Below, one piece after another: positions 20,900 through 30,085 of a DNA stretch of 64,000 nt (positions are counted from its first letter, which is position 1; every line of letters starts with the position of its first letter). A model generated the notes under the pieces. It was not told the origin of the DNA. It searched no databases and saw only the letters and a list, made by a program, of their open reading frames with translations. The DNA comes from Pseudomonas putida NBRC 14164 (GTDB taxonomy: Bacteria > Pseudomonadota > Gammaproteobacteria > Pseudomonadales > Pseudomonadaceae): assembly GCF_000412675.1 (NCBI RefSeq), contig NC_021505.1, positions 1,172,501-1,236,500 of the forward strand, read 5' to 3'. A program made the translations under genes and the position numbers.

Positions 20900-21270
20900 T
20901 TGGGCCGTCTCCAGCGGTTTTGCCCATCTATACCGGACCGTTGAACTCAACTAAAGACTGGACCGGTTTCCGGGTGAGAACTAATCGCCGAATAGCCTGG
21001 TTGCCTTGATTTTTCACCTTGTTTGAGTTGGATGTTTCTTCAAGTGGGCGTCAGTTTTTCAACTGGTGCGAAATTGCGGGCGGGTGATACCGTCAGTTTG
21101 GTGATAAAGAATTTAGTTATTACAACTGCAGTAATTATTTGTAGGAAATTTCCGTAAGTTCTGTAAGTTTCATCTGCTCATCAGTTTCGCTGGGAATTCG
21201 CCGCGCCATCGGACGCCCTGTCGGTTATCGTGGCGTGCCAAAGCAAAAACAATGAATCAATGGATATCGC
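20900..21270. other. Intergenic region with no recognised gene
   Basis: A 371-bp divergent gap. The half next to the response regulator is AT-rich (about 21090-21180) and probably holds its promoter. No tRNA, repeat or terminator seen. Confidence 0.5.
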
Positions 21271-21894
21271 ATGAATAAAGTGCTTATCGTGGATGATCAT
21301 CCGGTCATACGCCTGGCCGTGCGCATGCTGATGGAGCGGCATGGGTATGACGTGGTGGCGGAAACCGACAACGGGGTGGCTGCACTGCAACTCACACGGC
21401 AACACCTGCCGGATATCGTGGTACTGGATATCGGCATCCCCAGGCTTGATGGCCTGGAGGTGATAGCGCGCATGGCAACGTTCAGCCCGGGCAGCAAAGT
21501 CCTGGTACTGACGTCGCAGGCCCCCGGCAACTTCTCGATGCGCTGCATGCAGGCGGGGGCATCGGGTTACGTGTGCAAGCAGCAGGAGCTCACCGAATTG
21601 CTCAGCGCCATCAAGGCCGTGTTGTCTGGGTACAGCTACTTCCCCAACCAGGCCTTGCATGCGTCGCGTGGCAGGGGAGGGGGGAGCGAGACGGATATGG
21701 TCAACCGTCTTTCAGCGCGCGAGATGACCGTGTTGCAGCAGTTGGCGCGGGGGCGCTCGAACAAGGAAATTGCCGACAGCATGTTCCTCAGCAACAAGAC
21801 GGTCAGTACCTACAAGTCCCGGCTATTGCTCAAGCTCAATGCGCGGTCGCTGGTTGACCTGATCGAACTGGCGCAGCGGCAAGGTCTTAACTGA
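21271..21894 (+). CDS. LuxR/NarL-type two-component response regulator
   Basis: A 207-aa cytoplasmic regulator. The receiver domain (residues 1-120) has the acidic pair in VDDH, phospho-acceptor Asp53 (VVLDIG), and LTSQ/VCKQQ switch residues. The C-terminal LuxR helix-turn-helix reads LSAREMTVLQQLARGRSNKEIADSMFLS. It resembles BvgA/RocA-type regulators. No sensor kinase gene is adjacent, so its partner lies elsewhere. Confidence 0.9.
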   Translation: MNKVLIVDDHPVIRLAVRMLMERHGYDVVAETDNGVAALQLTRQHLPDIVVLDIGIPRLDGLEVIARMATFSPGSKVLVLTSQAPGNFSMRCMQAGASGYVCKQQELTELLSAIKAVLSGYSYFPNQALHASRGRGGGSETDMVNRLSAREMTVLQQLARGRSNKEIADSMFLSNKTVSTYKSRLLLKLNARSLVDLIELAQRQGLN

Positions 21895-21904
21895 CTGCCA
21901 GGCC

Positions 21905-21931
21905 GCAAAGCCTCCCGTCCGGAGGCTTTGC
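21905..21931. terminator. Convergent terminator hairpin
   Basis: GCAAAGCCTCC-cgtcc-GGAGGCTTTGC, an 11-bp perfect stem between the response regulator and the small gene on the other strand. Confidence 0.75.
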
Positions 21932-21949
21932 CAGGGCTCCCGAGCAGCG

Positions 21950-22126
21950 CTACAGGTCGTAGTCGAAATCGGCCAGCTGCTTTTGCAGGCGCCGTTCTTC
22001 CAGCATGTTGTCGATGGTGCGGCGTTTGCTCAGGTTGGTCTTTGCGCTTTCCACCTGGGGTTCCGCTTCATCCTCTGTGGCAACAAAATCATCTTCGATC
22101 GACAGGTCGTCTTTATCGGTGCTCAT
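21950..22126 (-). CDS. Small acidic protein, PA3496-like
   Basis: A 58-aa charged protein (MSTDKDDLSIEDDF at the start, then a basic heptad-like stretch ending in KQLADFDYDL). It matches the PA3496 family placed beside nth in Pseudomonas, described as putative envelope-integrity proteins. No signal or membrane segment is visible. The start at 22126 has GGAG 6 nt upstream. It is the last gene of the metG-rnf-nth run. Confidence 0.75.
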   Translation of the reverse strand: MSTDKDDLSIEDDFVATEDEAEPQVESAKTNLSKRRTIDNMLEERRLQKQLADFDYDL

Positions 22127-22230
22127 GAGTCGCTCCAAGCCAAGGGGCCATTGGCCGTCCTTATAACCAGAAAGCAGACGCTGGTAAAAAAGATTTTTTC
22201 AATCGCCGCGAGTGGTTTTGAGCTATCGGC

Positions 22231-22869
22231 TCAATCGTCGCTGGTCTTGTGCTTGTATTCGCACAAGTCTTCGATCCGGCAACTGCCACACCTTGGCTTG
22301 CGGGCCTGGCAAACATAGCGTCCATGCAGGATCAACCAGTGATGGGCGTCGAGCAGGTAATCCTTTGGCACGAACTTGACCAGTTTCTTCTCTACCTCCA
22401 GCACCGTCTTGCCTGGCGCGATGCCCGTGCGGTTGCTGACCCGGAATATATGGGTATCCACCGCCATGGTCGGCTGGCGAAAGGCAGTGTTAAGCACCAC
22501 GTTGGCGGTCTTGCGGCCCACGCCGGGCAGTGCCTCCAACGCTTCGCGGGTTTGCGGCACCTCGCTGCCGTGCTGCTCTATCAGCATCCGGCAGGCTTCG
22601 ATGACGTTTTTGGCCTTGCTGTTGTAAAGGCCGATGGTCTTGATGTATTCGCTCAGGCCTTCAACGCCCAGGGCATGGATGGCCTCGGGGGTGTTGGCGA
22701 CGGGGAACAGGCGGGCGGTGGCCTTGTTGACGCCGACGTCAGTGGATTGCGCAGACAACGTCACGGCGACCAGCAGTTCGAACGGGGTGGTGTAGGCCAG
22801 TTCTGTCTTGGGGTCGGGGTTGTCTTCGTGCAGCCTGCGAAAGATCTCCAGGCGTTTGGCGGCATTCAT
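22231..22869 (-). CDS. nth: Endonuclease III
   Basis: A 212-aa DNA glycosylase/AP lyase for oxidised pyrimidines. The helix-hairpin-helix LPGVGRKTANVVL carries the catalytic Lys, VDTHIFRVSNR the catalytic Asp, and CQARKPRCGSCRIEDLC the 4Fe-4S cluster (C-x6-C-x2-C-x5-C). It starts 4 bp after the rnfE-like stop, as in Pseudomonas rnf-nth operons. Confidence 0.97.
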   Translation of the reverse strand: MNAAKRLEIFRRLHEDNPDPKTELAYTTPFELLVAVTLSAQSTDVGVNKATARLFPVANTPEAIHALGVEGLSEYIKTIGLYNSKAKNVIEACRMLIEQHGSEVPQTREALEALPGVGRKTANVVLNTAFRQPTMAVDTHIFRVSNRTGIAPGKTVLEVEKKLVKFVPKDYLLDAHHWLILHGRYVCQARKPRCGSCRIEDLCEYKHKTSDD

Positions 22870-22873
22870 GAAA

Positions 22874-23398
22874 TCAGAGCTTTCCTTGACGACGTGGGTG
22901 GGCAGGGCCCGGACGCAGGCGATTGTACAAGGCCAGCAGCAGTCCGAGCAGTAGCAGCGCGCCGGGGGCCAGGCTGGCCAGGTGCAGGCCGGTCAGCTCA
23001 GCCAACCCTTGGCGGCTGGTGCCGAGCAGCAGGCAGATGCCAAGCACGGCGCCAAGGTGCCTGACGAGCAGGCGCCAGCGGCCCTGGTCAGGCAACAGGT
23101 GGTCGTAGGCCAGGCATGGCAGGCAAAGCAGCGCTGGATAGTGGCCCAGGGCTATGGCCAGTGGCAGCAGCCACGCACGCAAGGCCAGTTGCAGGCAGCT
23201 TGCCAGGGCGGCCAACAGCAACAGGCTTGCCAGCACGTACGCCCAGTTGGCCAGCCGCTGGCGCAAGGGTGCCAGCAACACCTGGTGCAGGCTAACCATC
23301 ACGATCGCGCACACGCCGATGGCGGCGCCCTCGCGCAGCGTTACGGTGGCACCGAGCATGGGCACAAGGCTTGCTGCCAGCCAGTAGACGTTATTCAT
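22874..23398 (-). CDS. rnfE: RnfE-like membrane subunit, degenerate
   Basis: A 174-aa protein with about six membrane segments, at the RnfE position after rnfG. It is shorter than typical RnfE (about 230 aa). In RnfE the first membrane region reads LGLCP with a cluster-binding Cys; here the aligned residues are ASLVP (Val12). A second Cys (LPC) may remain. The start at 23398 overlaps the rnfG stop by 8 bp. Assignment rests on position and weak similarity. Confidence 0.65.
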   Translation of the reverse strand: MNNVYWLAASLVPMLGATVTLREGAAIGVCAIVMVSLHQVLLAPLRQRLANWAYVLASLLLLAALASCLQLALRAWLLPLAIALGHYPALLCLPCLAYDHLLPDQGRWRLLVRHLGAVLGICLLLGTSRQGLAELTGLHLASLAPGALLLLGLLLALYNRLRPGPAHPRRQGKL

Positions 23399-23993
23399 GC
23401 GGGGTGACCTCCAGCAGCATGCTGCGCTGCTCATCGAAGTAGCTCAGGGCCTCCTGTAGTGCCGTGATCACGGCCCGTGAGGTCACGGTTGCGCCGGCCA
23501 GTTGGTCAAAGTCGCCTTGGTCCCGCTTCAGCGCCCAGTGGTCGCCCAACTGACGGTTGGCAAACTGCTCCAGCCAGTGCACCTGTGGGTCTCCCAGGCG
23601 TGCGCCCAACCCCGGGCTTTCCTGTTGCTCGACCACTTGGCTACCGATCAGCCGGCCGTCGGCGGCGATGGCGATGCTCAGCACGATCGGCCCGACATAA
23701 CCTTGGGCCTGGGTGATCAGGATGATTGCGGTGGGCGCGCCGGCTCGGGTGGCCCGGTAAGCTGCCAGGATCCGGCTATTTGGCCGCTGTGCGGCGGGCC
23801 TTGGCAGGGGGCTGTCCAGTGGCTGGTTGTCGTAACTGCCTTCGGGCAGCACCGCCAGCCGCTGGCGGCTTTGCAGTTGCTTCTCGGCGCTGACGATGGC
23901 GGTACTGGTCCAATGTCGCCAGGTCAGCGTGGCAGACACAGCCAGTGCCCCGGTCAGCAGCAGCAGGCCTGCGTCACGCGCAAGGCGGTTCAT
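23391..23993 (-). CDS. rnfG: RnfG, FMN-binding subunit
   Basis: A 200-aa protein with one N-terminal membrane anchor and a periplasmic FMN-binding domain. The flavinylation motif AGATVT lies at residues 167-171+, with Thr171 the expected FMN attachment site (via ApbE). Its ATG overlaps the rnfD stop. It is the best-preserved redox subunit of this reduced rnf cluster. Confidence 0.85.
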   Translation of the reverse strand: MNRLARDAGLLLLTGALAVSATLTWRHWTSTAIVSAEKQLQSRQRLAVLPEGSYDNQPLDSPLPRPAAQRPNSRILAAYRATRAGAPTAIILITQAQGYVGPIVLSIAIAADGRLIGSQVVEQQESPGLGARLGDPQVHWLEQFANRQLGDHWALKRDQGDFDQLAGATVTSRAVITALQEALSYFDEQRSMLLEVTPHE

Positions 23994-24961
23994 CGGGTGG
24001 CCTGCTGGCGCTGCAGGGCCAGGCGCTCAAGGCTCGGTGCCATGAGGTTCATCAGCAAGATGGCGAATGCCGTGCCATCCGGGTAGCTGCCCCAGGTGCG
24101 AATCAGGTAGATCAGCAGCCCGGCTCCCAGGCCGAAGCACAACCTGGCCCACTCATTCTTGGGGCCGGAGACGGGCTCGGTGGCAATGAAGAACGCCGCC
24201 AGCATGGTCGACCCAGAGAACAGGTGCAGCAAGGGTGAACCGTTGGAGTCCGACCCCGAACCGTTCCAGCCCAACAGGCTGAACACGAATAGCCCTGCCA
24301 GCAAGCCCGCAGGCGCGTGCCAGCTGATCACCTTGCGCTGCAGCAGGAACAGCCCGCCAAGCAGGAACGCCAGGTTGGCCCATTCGCTGCCCCTGCCGCC
24401 AATACTGCCGAAGCCCGGATGACTGGCGAACAGCTCGTCAATGGTCAGGCTGCGATTGTGGCGCAGGCCGTCGAGCAGCGTAGGCCGAGCCCAGGCATCA
24501 ATGTGACCACCTGTAAACACCTGCTGCAGGCTTTCCAGCAGGCCAGGTGCAGGCCCTGGCCAATGGCTCATCTGCAACGGGAAGCTCAGCAATACGAAGG
24601 CATAACCGACCATGGCCGGGTTGAACAGGTTGCGCCCGACACCGCCAAACGCTTGCTTGCCGATGCCGATGGCAACGCTGGTGGCGACCACAGGTAACCA
24701 CCAAGGGGCGAGGGTGGGCAGGGCGCACGCCAGCAAGACGGCTGTCACCAGTGCGCTTCCATCGCTCAGCGCCGGCTTCGGCGGTTGCCCGCGCATTGCA
24801 AGCAGCAGGGTTTCGCAGAGTATGGCGGCACTGGCGCAGAGCAACAGGTTTACCAGCAAACCCCAGCCGTGCAGCCACAGCAGTGTCAGCAGGCCAGGTA
24901 TGCAGGCCAGCAAGACCAGGCCCATGCTGGTACGTAGTCGCGGGTCGGGGCTGGTGTTCAT
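23990..24961 (-). CDS. rnfD: RnfD, membrane flavoprotein subunit
   Basis: A 323-aa NqrB/RnfD-type protein with about nine membrane segments (GKQAFGGVGRNLFNPAMVGYAFVLLSFP is a family hallmark). The usual flavinylated Thr motif (MATPLD) aligns with RPTLLD in DAWARPTLLDGLRHN, keeping Thr but changing its neighbours. It starts directly at the rnfA stop (ATGA overlap), where rnfB and rnfC would normally stand. Confidence 0.85.
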   Translation of the reverse strand: MNTSPDPRLRTSMGLVLLACIPGLLTLLWLHGWGLLVNLLLCASAAILCETLLLAMRGQPPKPALSDGSALVTAVLLACALPTLAPWWLPVVATSVAIGIGKQAFGGVGRNLFNPAMVGYAFVLLSFPLQMSHWPGPAPGLLESLQQVFTGGHIDAWARPTLLDGLRHNRSLTIDELFASHPGFGSIGGRGSEWANLAFLLGGLFLLQRKVISWHAPAGLLAGLFVFSLLGWNGSGSDSNGSPLLHLFSGSTMLAAFFIATEPVSGPKNEWARLCFGLGAGLLIYLIRTWGSYPDGTAFAILLMNLMAPSLERLALQRQQATR

Positions 24962-25506
24962 TGTGCAAACAACCCATTGAAACCGGAAAATGCCATGGCC
25001 ATTACCCCGGCACCGATCAATTCGATAGGCAGGCCGCGCAGCACGCCGGGGATATCGGCATGGGCACTGCGCTGACGCAGGTCAGTGAACAAGACCAGCG
25101 CCAGCCAGAAGCCAGCACCGGCCAGCAAGGCTTGCAGCAGGATGGCGGGCCACGTGCTGTCGTCGCTGGCCTGCTGTAGCGCCAGCCCAAGCGCTACGGC
25201 ATTGCTCAAGAGCAGGGCTGGCAACCCCGTCACGGGCCAGGTCGGGCGCCATTTGGCCAGCAGCCACGGCACACCCCATGCAAGCAATGCCAGCCAGGGC
25301 AATAGCACGAACAGGGCAAGGTCCTGGATGTGCAACGGGGCAAGCACCCCTCGCATCAGCAACTGGGCACCGATCACGCCCAGCGCAATGCACAGCGCGC
25401 AGGCCAGGCCGTGCACATGCAAGTGCAGCCTGGGGGCTGACGGTTGTAGCAGGCACAGGTGATTGACCAGCGCGGCGCTGATCAGGACCAGGATGTAGTC
25501 GCTCAT
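24958..25506 (-). CDS. rnfA: RnfA-like membrane subunit lacking cluster cysteines
   Basis: A 182-aa, six-helix protein with RnfA ends (MSDYILVLISAALVNH; GVMAMAFSGFNGLF). The conserved LGLCP loop is replaced by CLLQPSAPRLH, and TNCAVLG by SNAVALG (Ala103), so both ligands of the intramembrane 2Fe-2S cluster appear lost. The start is 25506; the longer frame to 25575 is unsupported. It lies 88 bp after metG. Confidence 0.8.
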   Translation of the reverse strand: MSDYILVLISAALVNHLCLLQPSAPRLHLHVHGLACALCIALGVIGAQLLMRGVLAPLHIQDLALFVLLPWLALLAWGVPWLLAKWRPTWPVTGLPALLLSNAVALGLALQQASDDSTWPAILLQALLAGAGFWLALVLFTDLRQRSAHADIPGVLRGLPIELIGAGVMAMAFSGFNGLFAQ

Positions 25507-25563
25507 GAGATGACGATAGCCGGGAATCAGGGTGGTTGTCCGGCAAGCAAGGCGCAGAAGGAA

Positions 25564-25589
25564 CTGCCCCGGCACGAGGGCCGGGGCAG
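25564..25589 (-). terminator. Hairpin between metG and rnfA
   Basis: CTGCCCCGGC / GCCGGGGCAG, a perfect 10-bp stem with a 6-nt loop, followed on the minus strand by TTCCTTCT. It is a likely terminator or attenuator. Confidence 0.6.
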
Positions 25590-25594
25590 GGGCG

Positions 25595-27634
25595 TTACTT
25601 GATGCGCTGGCCAGGCTTGGCGCCGCTGTCCGGGCTCAGCAGGTAGATTTCTTCACCGCCAGGGCCGGCGGCCATGACCATGCCCTCGGACACGCCAAAG
25701 CGCATCTTCCGTGGCTTGAGGTTGGCAACCATCATGGTCAGGCGGCCTTCCAGCTTGGACGGGTCGGGGTAAGCCGACTTGATGCCGGAGAACACGTTGC
25801 GGCGCTCGTCACCGATATCCAGGGTCAGTTGCAGCAGCTTGTCGGCGCCAGCTACGGCTTCGGCCTTGACGATCAGTGCCACGCGCAGGTCAACGGCAGC
25901 GAAGGTGTCGAACTCGATTTCTGCCGAAAGCGGGTCCTTGGTCAGCTCGCCATTGCCGGCCGGGGCCTTGGCTTCGGCGGCCAGCAGGTCTTCCTTGCTG
26001 GCTGCGACCATGGCTTCGACCTTGGCCGGTTCGATGCGGCTCATCAGTGCCTTGAACGGGTTCAGCTGGTGGTTTTCCAGGCGCGACAGGTGGTCGTTCC
26101 AGGCCAGCGGGGCAACGTTGAGGAAGGCCTCGGCGTCGGCCGCCAGCACGGGCAGCACGGGCTTGAGGAAGATCACCAGCTGACGGAACAGGTTGATGCC
26201 CTGGGCGCAGATGGCCTGCACTTCATCCTGCTTGCCTTCCTGCTTGGCCAGTGACCATGGTGCCTTGTCGGCGATCCAGGCGTTGGCGCGGTCGGCCAGC
26301 GCCATGATCTCGCGCATGGCGCGGCCGAAGTCGCGGCCTTCGTAGGCTTCGGCGATAGACGGGGCAGCGGCCAGGAAGGCCTCGGTCAGCTCCGGTGCGG
26401 CATCGCCGGCCACCATCACGCCTTCATTGCCTTTGTGGATGAACCCGGCGCAGCGGCTGGCGATGTTGACTACCTTGCCCACCAGGTCGGAGTTGACCTT
26501 CTGCACGAAGTCTTCCAGGTTCAGGTCCAGGTCGTCGACGCCACGGCCCAGCTTGGCCGCGTAGTAGTAACGCAGGTATTCCGGCTGCAGGTGGTCAAGA
26601 TAGGTGCGGGCCTTGATGAAGGTGCCGCGCGACTTGGACATCTTGGCGCCGTTGACGGTCAGGTAGCCGTGCACGTTGACCGCAGTCGGCTTGCGGAAGC
26701 CGGCGCCTTCGAGCATGGCGGGCCAGAACAGGGCGTGGAAGTTGACGATGTCCTTGCCGATGAAGTGGTACAGCTCGGCCTTGGAGTCTTCCTTCCAGAA
26801 GGCGTCGAAGTCCAGCTCTGGGCGGCGTGCGCACAGGTTCTTGAAGCTGGCCATGTAGCCGATTGGCGCGTCCAGCCACACGTAGAAGTACTTGCCCGGT
26901 TCGCCCGGGATCTCGAAGCCGAAGTACGGCGCGTCACGGGAGATATCCCACTCCTGCAGGCCGGAATCCAGCCATTCGGCCAGCTTGTTGGCCACCGCAT
27001 CCTGCAGGGTGCCGCTGCGGGTCCACTGCTGCAGCATGGCCTGGAAGTCGGGCAGCTTGAAGAAGAAGTGCTGCGAATCACGCAGTACCGGGGTGGCACC
27101 GGAAATCGCCGACTTTGGGTTCTTCAGCTCGGTAGGCGCGTAGGTGGCGCCGCATTTTTCACAGTTGTCGCCGTACTGGTCTTCGGCCGCGCACTTGGGG
27201 CAGGTACCCTTGATGAAGCGATCGGCCAGGAACATGCCCTTTTCCGGGTCGAAATACTGGGTCACCGAACGGGTGGCGATGTGCCCGGCTTCACGCAGGC
27301 GCGTGTAGATCATGCTCGACAGTTCGCGGTTTTCTTCGCTGTGGGTGGAGTGGAAGTTGTCGAACTCCACCAGGAAGTCTGCGAAGTCGCCGCTGTGCTC
27401 GGCCTGGACGTTGGCGATCAGCTGTTCCGGCGTGATGCCTTCCTTTTCGGCACGCAGCATGATGGCCGAGCCGTGGGCGTCGTCGGCGCAGACGTAGATG
27501 CACTGGTTGCCGCGCATTTTCTGGAAGCGGACCCACATGTCTGTCTGGATGTACTCGAGCATATGGCCAAGATGGATGGATCCATTGGCATAGGGCAGGG
27601 CGCTGGTGACGAGAATCTGACGTGGCTCGGACAT
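25595..27634 (-). CDS. metG: Methionyl-tRNA synthetase
   Basis: A 679-aa class I synthetase. HLGH of the HIGH motif follows LPYANGSI, the zinc site is CPKC...CEKC, and KMSKSRGT is the KMSKS loop. The C-terminal 110 residues form the tRNA-binding/dimerisation domain ([20 protein letters not shown]). The ATG at 27634 gives the family length; the frame to 27727 crosses the promoter. Divergent from mrp, as in other pseudomonads. Confidence 0.97.
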   Translation of the reverse strand: MSEPRQILVTSALPYANGSIHLGHMLEYIQTDMWVRFQKMRGNQCIYVCADDAHGSAIMLRAEKEGITPEQLIANVQAEHSGDFADFLVEFDNFHSTHSEENRELSSMIYTRLREAGHIATRSVTQYFDPEKGMFLADRFIKGTCPKCAAEDQYGDNCEKCGATYAPTELKNPKSAISGATPVLRDSQHFFFKLPDFQAMLQQWTRSGTLQDAVANKLAEWLDSGLQEWDISRDAPYFGFEIPGEPGKYFYVWLDAPIGYMASFKNLCARRPELDFDAFWKEDSKAELYHFIGKDIVNFHALFWPAMLEGAGFRKPTAVNVHGYLTVNGAKMSKSRGTFIKARTYLDHLQPEYLRYYYAAKLGRGVDDLDLNLEDFVQKVNSDLVGKVVNIASRCAGFIHKGNEGVMVAGDAAPELTEAFLAAAPSIAEAYEGRDFGRAMREIMALADRANAWIADKAPWSLAKQEGKQDEVQAICAQGINLFRQLVIFLKPVLPVLAADAEAFLNVAPLAWNDHLSRLENHQLNPFKALMSRIEPAKVEAMVAASKEDLLAAEAKAPAGNGELTKDPLSAEIEFDTFAAVDLRVALIVKAEAVAGADKLLQLTLDIGDERRNVFSGIKSAYPDPSKLEGRLTMMVANLKPRKMRFGVSEGMVMAAGPGGEEIYLLSPDSGAKPGQRIK

Positions 27635-27792
27635 GGTGGCTCGGCTACTTATCTGGCTACGGGGTAAAAATGAGGGTGATCGGCCACTATAAAGGGCTGG
27701 CGAAGATATTTCACCCCGCATGCGCATCTGCTGACGATTGACGGGTTAGGATAGGCGCCTGTTCTACATCAAGTTTGCCAATGGGAGTCTCC

Positions 27793-28887
27793 ATGAGTGC
27801 CGTCACCCGTGCCGCCGTCGAAGGCGTGCTTCGCCAGTACACCGACCCCTACCTGAACCAGGACCCGGTCAGCGCCGGTTGCGTGCGCGCCATTGATATC
27901 CAGGGCGGGCAGGTCAGCGTGCAATTGCAGTTGGGGTATGCCGCCGGGCTGTTCAAGAGCGGCTGGGCCCAGGTGCTGCAGACCGCCATCGGCAACCTCG
28001 AGGGCGTCAGCAGCGCCCAGGTGTCGATCGATTGCCAGGTGGCCGCGCACAAGGCCCAGGCCCAGGTACCGGCCATGGCCAACGTCAAGAACATCATCGC
28101 CGTGGCCTCGGGCAAGGGTGGGGTAGGCAAGTCGACCACCGCGGCCAACCTGGCCTTGGCCTTGGCCCGCGAAGGCGCGCGCGTGGGTATTCTCGATGCC
28201 GACATCTACGGCCCAAGCCAGGGCGTGATGTTCGGTATTGCTGAAGGCACCCGCCCACAGATCCGTGACCAGAAGTGGTTTGTGCCGATCAAGGCCCATG
28301 GTGTGGAAGTCATGTCCATGGCGTTCCTAACCGACGACAATACGCCGATGGTCTGGCGAGGCCCGATGGTCTCCGGTGCGCTGCTGCAACTGGTGACCCA
28401 AACCGCCTGGGACGACCTGGATTACCTGGTGATCGACATGCCGCCGGGTACCGGCGATATCCAGCTGACGCTGGCGCAGAAAGTGCCGGTGGCCGGCTCT
28501 GTGATCGTCACCACTCCGCAGGACCTGGCGTTGCTGGATGCCAAGAAGGGCGTGGAGATGTTCCGCAAGGTCAACATCCCGGTGCTCGGGGTGGTCGAGA
28601 ACATGGCCGTGCATATCTGTTCAAACTGTGGTCATGCCGAGCATCTGTTCGGCGAAGGCGGTGGTGAGAAGCTGGCGAGCCAGTATGGCGTCGACCTGCT
28701 GGCCTCGCTGCCGTTGTCGATGCTGATCCGCGAGCAGGCCGACAGCGGTAAGCCCACGGCGATTGCCGAGCCGGAAAGCCAGATTGCCATGGTCTATCAG
28801 GAACTGGCCCGCCAGGTGGGTGCACGGATCGTACTGCAGGAAGCAGCGGCACCGGCGATGCCGAGCATTACTATAAGCGAAGACTGA
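27793..28887 (+). CDS. apbC: Mrp/ApbC P-loop iron-sulfur carrier ATPase
   Basis: A 364-aa cytoplasmic protein. An N-terminal MIP18/DUF59 domain (residues 1-90) precedes the ATPase domain with the deviant Walker A GKGGVGKSTTAANLALAL. The cluster-bridging CSNCG motif is present. It carries and transfers Fe-S clusters. The ATG at 27793 follows GGGAG. Confidence 0.95.
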   Translation: MSAVTRAAVEGVLRQYTDPYLNQDPVSAGCVRAIDIQGGQVSVQLQLGYAAGLFKSGWAQVLQTAIGNLEGVSSAQVSIDCQVAAHKAQAQVPAMANVKNIIAVASGKGGVGKSTTAANLALALAREGARVGILDADIYGPSQGVMFGIAEGTRPQIRDQKWFVPIKAHGVEVMSMAFLTDDNTPMVWRGPMVSGALLQLVTQTAWDDLDYLVIDMPPGTGDIQLTLAQKVPVAGSVIVTTPQDLALLDAKKGVEMFRKVNIPVLGVVENMAVHICSNCGHAEHLFGEGGGEKLASQYGVDLLASLPLSMLIREQADSGKPTAIAEPESQIAMVYQELARQVGARIVLQEAAAPAMPSITISED

Positions 28888-28901
28888 TCTATGAGACCGA
28901 G

Positions 28902-28927
28902 TCGCCTTCTTCGCGGGTAAACCCGCT
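28902..28927. repeat. Left part of REP split by the IS110 element
   Basis: CTTCTTCGCGGGTAAACCCGCT stops at the CT core; it continues as CCCACAGG at 30100 beyond the insertion. Joining the two restores a full REP identical to the complement of the intact inverted copy near 30135-30160. Confidence 0.9.
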
Positions 28928-28939
28928 TGTATGGTTAGA

Positions 28940-29102
28940 CTTGAAGGGGTGGTGGGACTAAATGCCCGATTCTGACTGTTCACAGCAGTACAGACCGTGG
29001 GAGACATCGCCCCACCCCTTCCACCAAAGCGCCGATAAAGAATGCATCGTTTGCAAACGACGATAGAAGCAAGCCAGCGCCTCTTGGTGAAACCCCTTCA
29101 AG
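28940..29102 (+). ncRNA. Predicted bridge RNA of the IS110 element
   Basis: The leader folds into two guide-bearing loops. Target loop: outer stem GAAGGGG-TGGG (28943-28956, with a TGG bulge) with CCCA-CCCCTTC (29011-29021); inner hairpin TCTGACTG / CAGT-A-CAGA (28971-28994); guide segments TGCCCG on the 5' side and GTGGGAG (28997-29003) on the 3' side, the latter complementary to CTCCCAC of the REP. Donor loop: CACCAA (29022-29027) / TTGGTG (29084-29089), inner palindrome TCGTTTGCAAACGA (29047-29060), guide-like AGAAT (29039-29043) and CAAG (29070-29073), matching the element's right and left ends. The fold is hand-drawn from the sequence. Confidence 0.65.
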
Positions 29103-29131
29103 CCAAAAAACCATAACGTGAGGAGGCTCCC

Positions 29132-30085
29132 GTGGCAATGCAGGTTGGCAAATTGATCGTCGGTGCGGATGTCGCGAAAGCTGAGTTAGTGATTCATCAC
29201 GATGATCGCGATGAGATCATCAAGGTGAAAAATACCAAACCAGAAATCAAGAAATGGCTGAAGCAACAGCCTCTCAACACGGCAATTGCTGTTGAGGCGA
29301 CCAATGTTTACCACCTGGACTTGGTTGAGCTGGCCCATAGCCTGGGTTTCGAGGTCTATGTCATTGATGGATTCCAACTGAGCAACTACCGCAAAAGCGT
29401 GGGTGTACGGGTAAAAACGGACCCCACTGATGCTCGGTTGTTGTCCCGTTTTTTGAGAAACGAGGGGGAAGACCTCCGCCCTTGGACTCCCCCTCCCGCC
29501 GTCTACGGCAAGCTTCAGAGCCTTCTGCGACGCCGAGCGGCCTTGGTGACTGCCCGCACGGCGATGACTCAGAGCTGGGCTAATGAAGCCCTTTTGAAAG
29601 CCGCCTTCACAACCTTTGTAAAATCGATAGACCGGCTGGATTTGTTGATCCAAAAGAAAATTAAAGAAGTGCTGCGCGAAGCAGGGCTGCACGAGCAAGT
29701 TGCTCGCTGCCAGGCGGTAGAGGGTATTGGGTTTCTCACGGCCACTGCCTTGGTAATGGCTTTTATGCGGGGCGAGTTCAAGAGCAGTGATTCGTACATT
29801 GCATTCCTGGGAATGGATCTACGAGTGATTGATTCTGGGCAGAAGAATGGACGTCGTCGCCTTACCAAGCGAGGCTGCTCAGAAATCCGTCGCCTGCTGC
29901 ATAACGCGGCGATGTCAGCCAGCCGGACGGCCACTTGGAAAGGGCTCTACGAACAGCATCGCAATGCGGGTAAAGCAACAACCCAGGCGTTGGTAATCCT
30001 GGCCAGGAAGCTTGCACGAGTGGCATTCGCCCTGATGAAGAATCAGGACGAATATGTCACCAAGGGTGGGAAAGCGCCTTGCTGA
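29132..30085 (+). CDS. IS110-family DEDD recombinase (transposase)
   Basis: A 317-aa protein. The N-terminal RuvC-like DEDD domain has Asp13 (GADVAK), Glu55 (AIAVEATN), Asp97 and Asp100 (KTDPTDARLL). The C-terminal Tnp_20 domain has VEGIGFLTATAL and the candidate nucleophile Ser250 in KRGCSEIRRLL. The GTG at 29132 has AGGAGG 5 nt upstream; an ATG two codons later is the alternative. All key residues are intact. In this family the recombinase is guided by an RNA from the element's noncoding end. Confidence 0.93.
   Translation: MAMQVGKLIVGADVAKAELVIHHDDRDEIIKVKNTKPEIKKWLKQQPLNTAIAVEATNVYHLDLVELAHSLGFEVYVIDGFQLSNYRKSVGVRVKTDPTDARLLSRFLRNEGEDLRPWTPPPAVYGKLQSLLRRRAALVTARTAMTQSWANEALLKAAFTTFVKSIDRLDLLIQKKIKEVLREAGLHEQVARCQAVEGIGFLTATALVMAFMRGEFKSSDSYIAFLGMDLRVIDSGQKNGRRRLTKRGCSEIRRLLHNAAMSASRTATWKGLYEQHRNAGKATTQALVILARKLARVAFALMKNQDEYVTKGGKAPC

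Noticed and set aside
22231..25506. Nqr-type (sodium NADH dehydrogenase) cluster instead of Rnf
   Set aside because: Gene order next to nth and metG and the small RnfG/RnfA sizes fit Rnf; no NqrF or NqrA gene is present.
28888..29131. Independent sRNA between mrp and the transposase
   Set aside because: The structured segment lies inside the insertion element ends and is better explained as the element's own bridge RNA.
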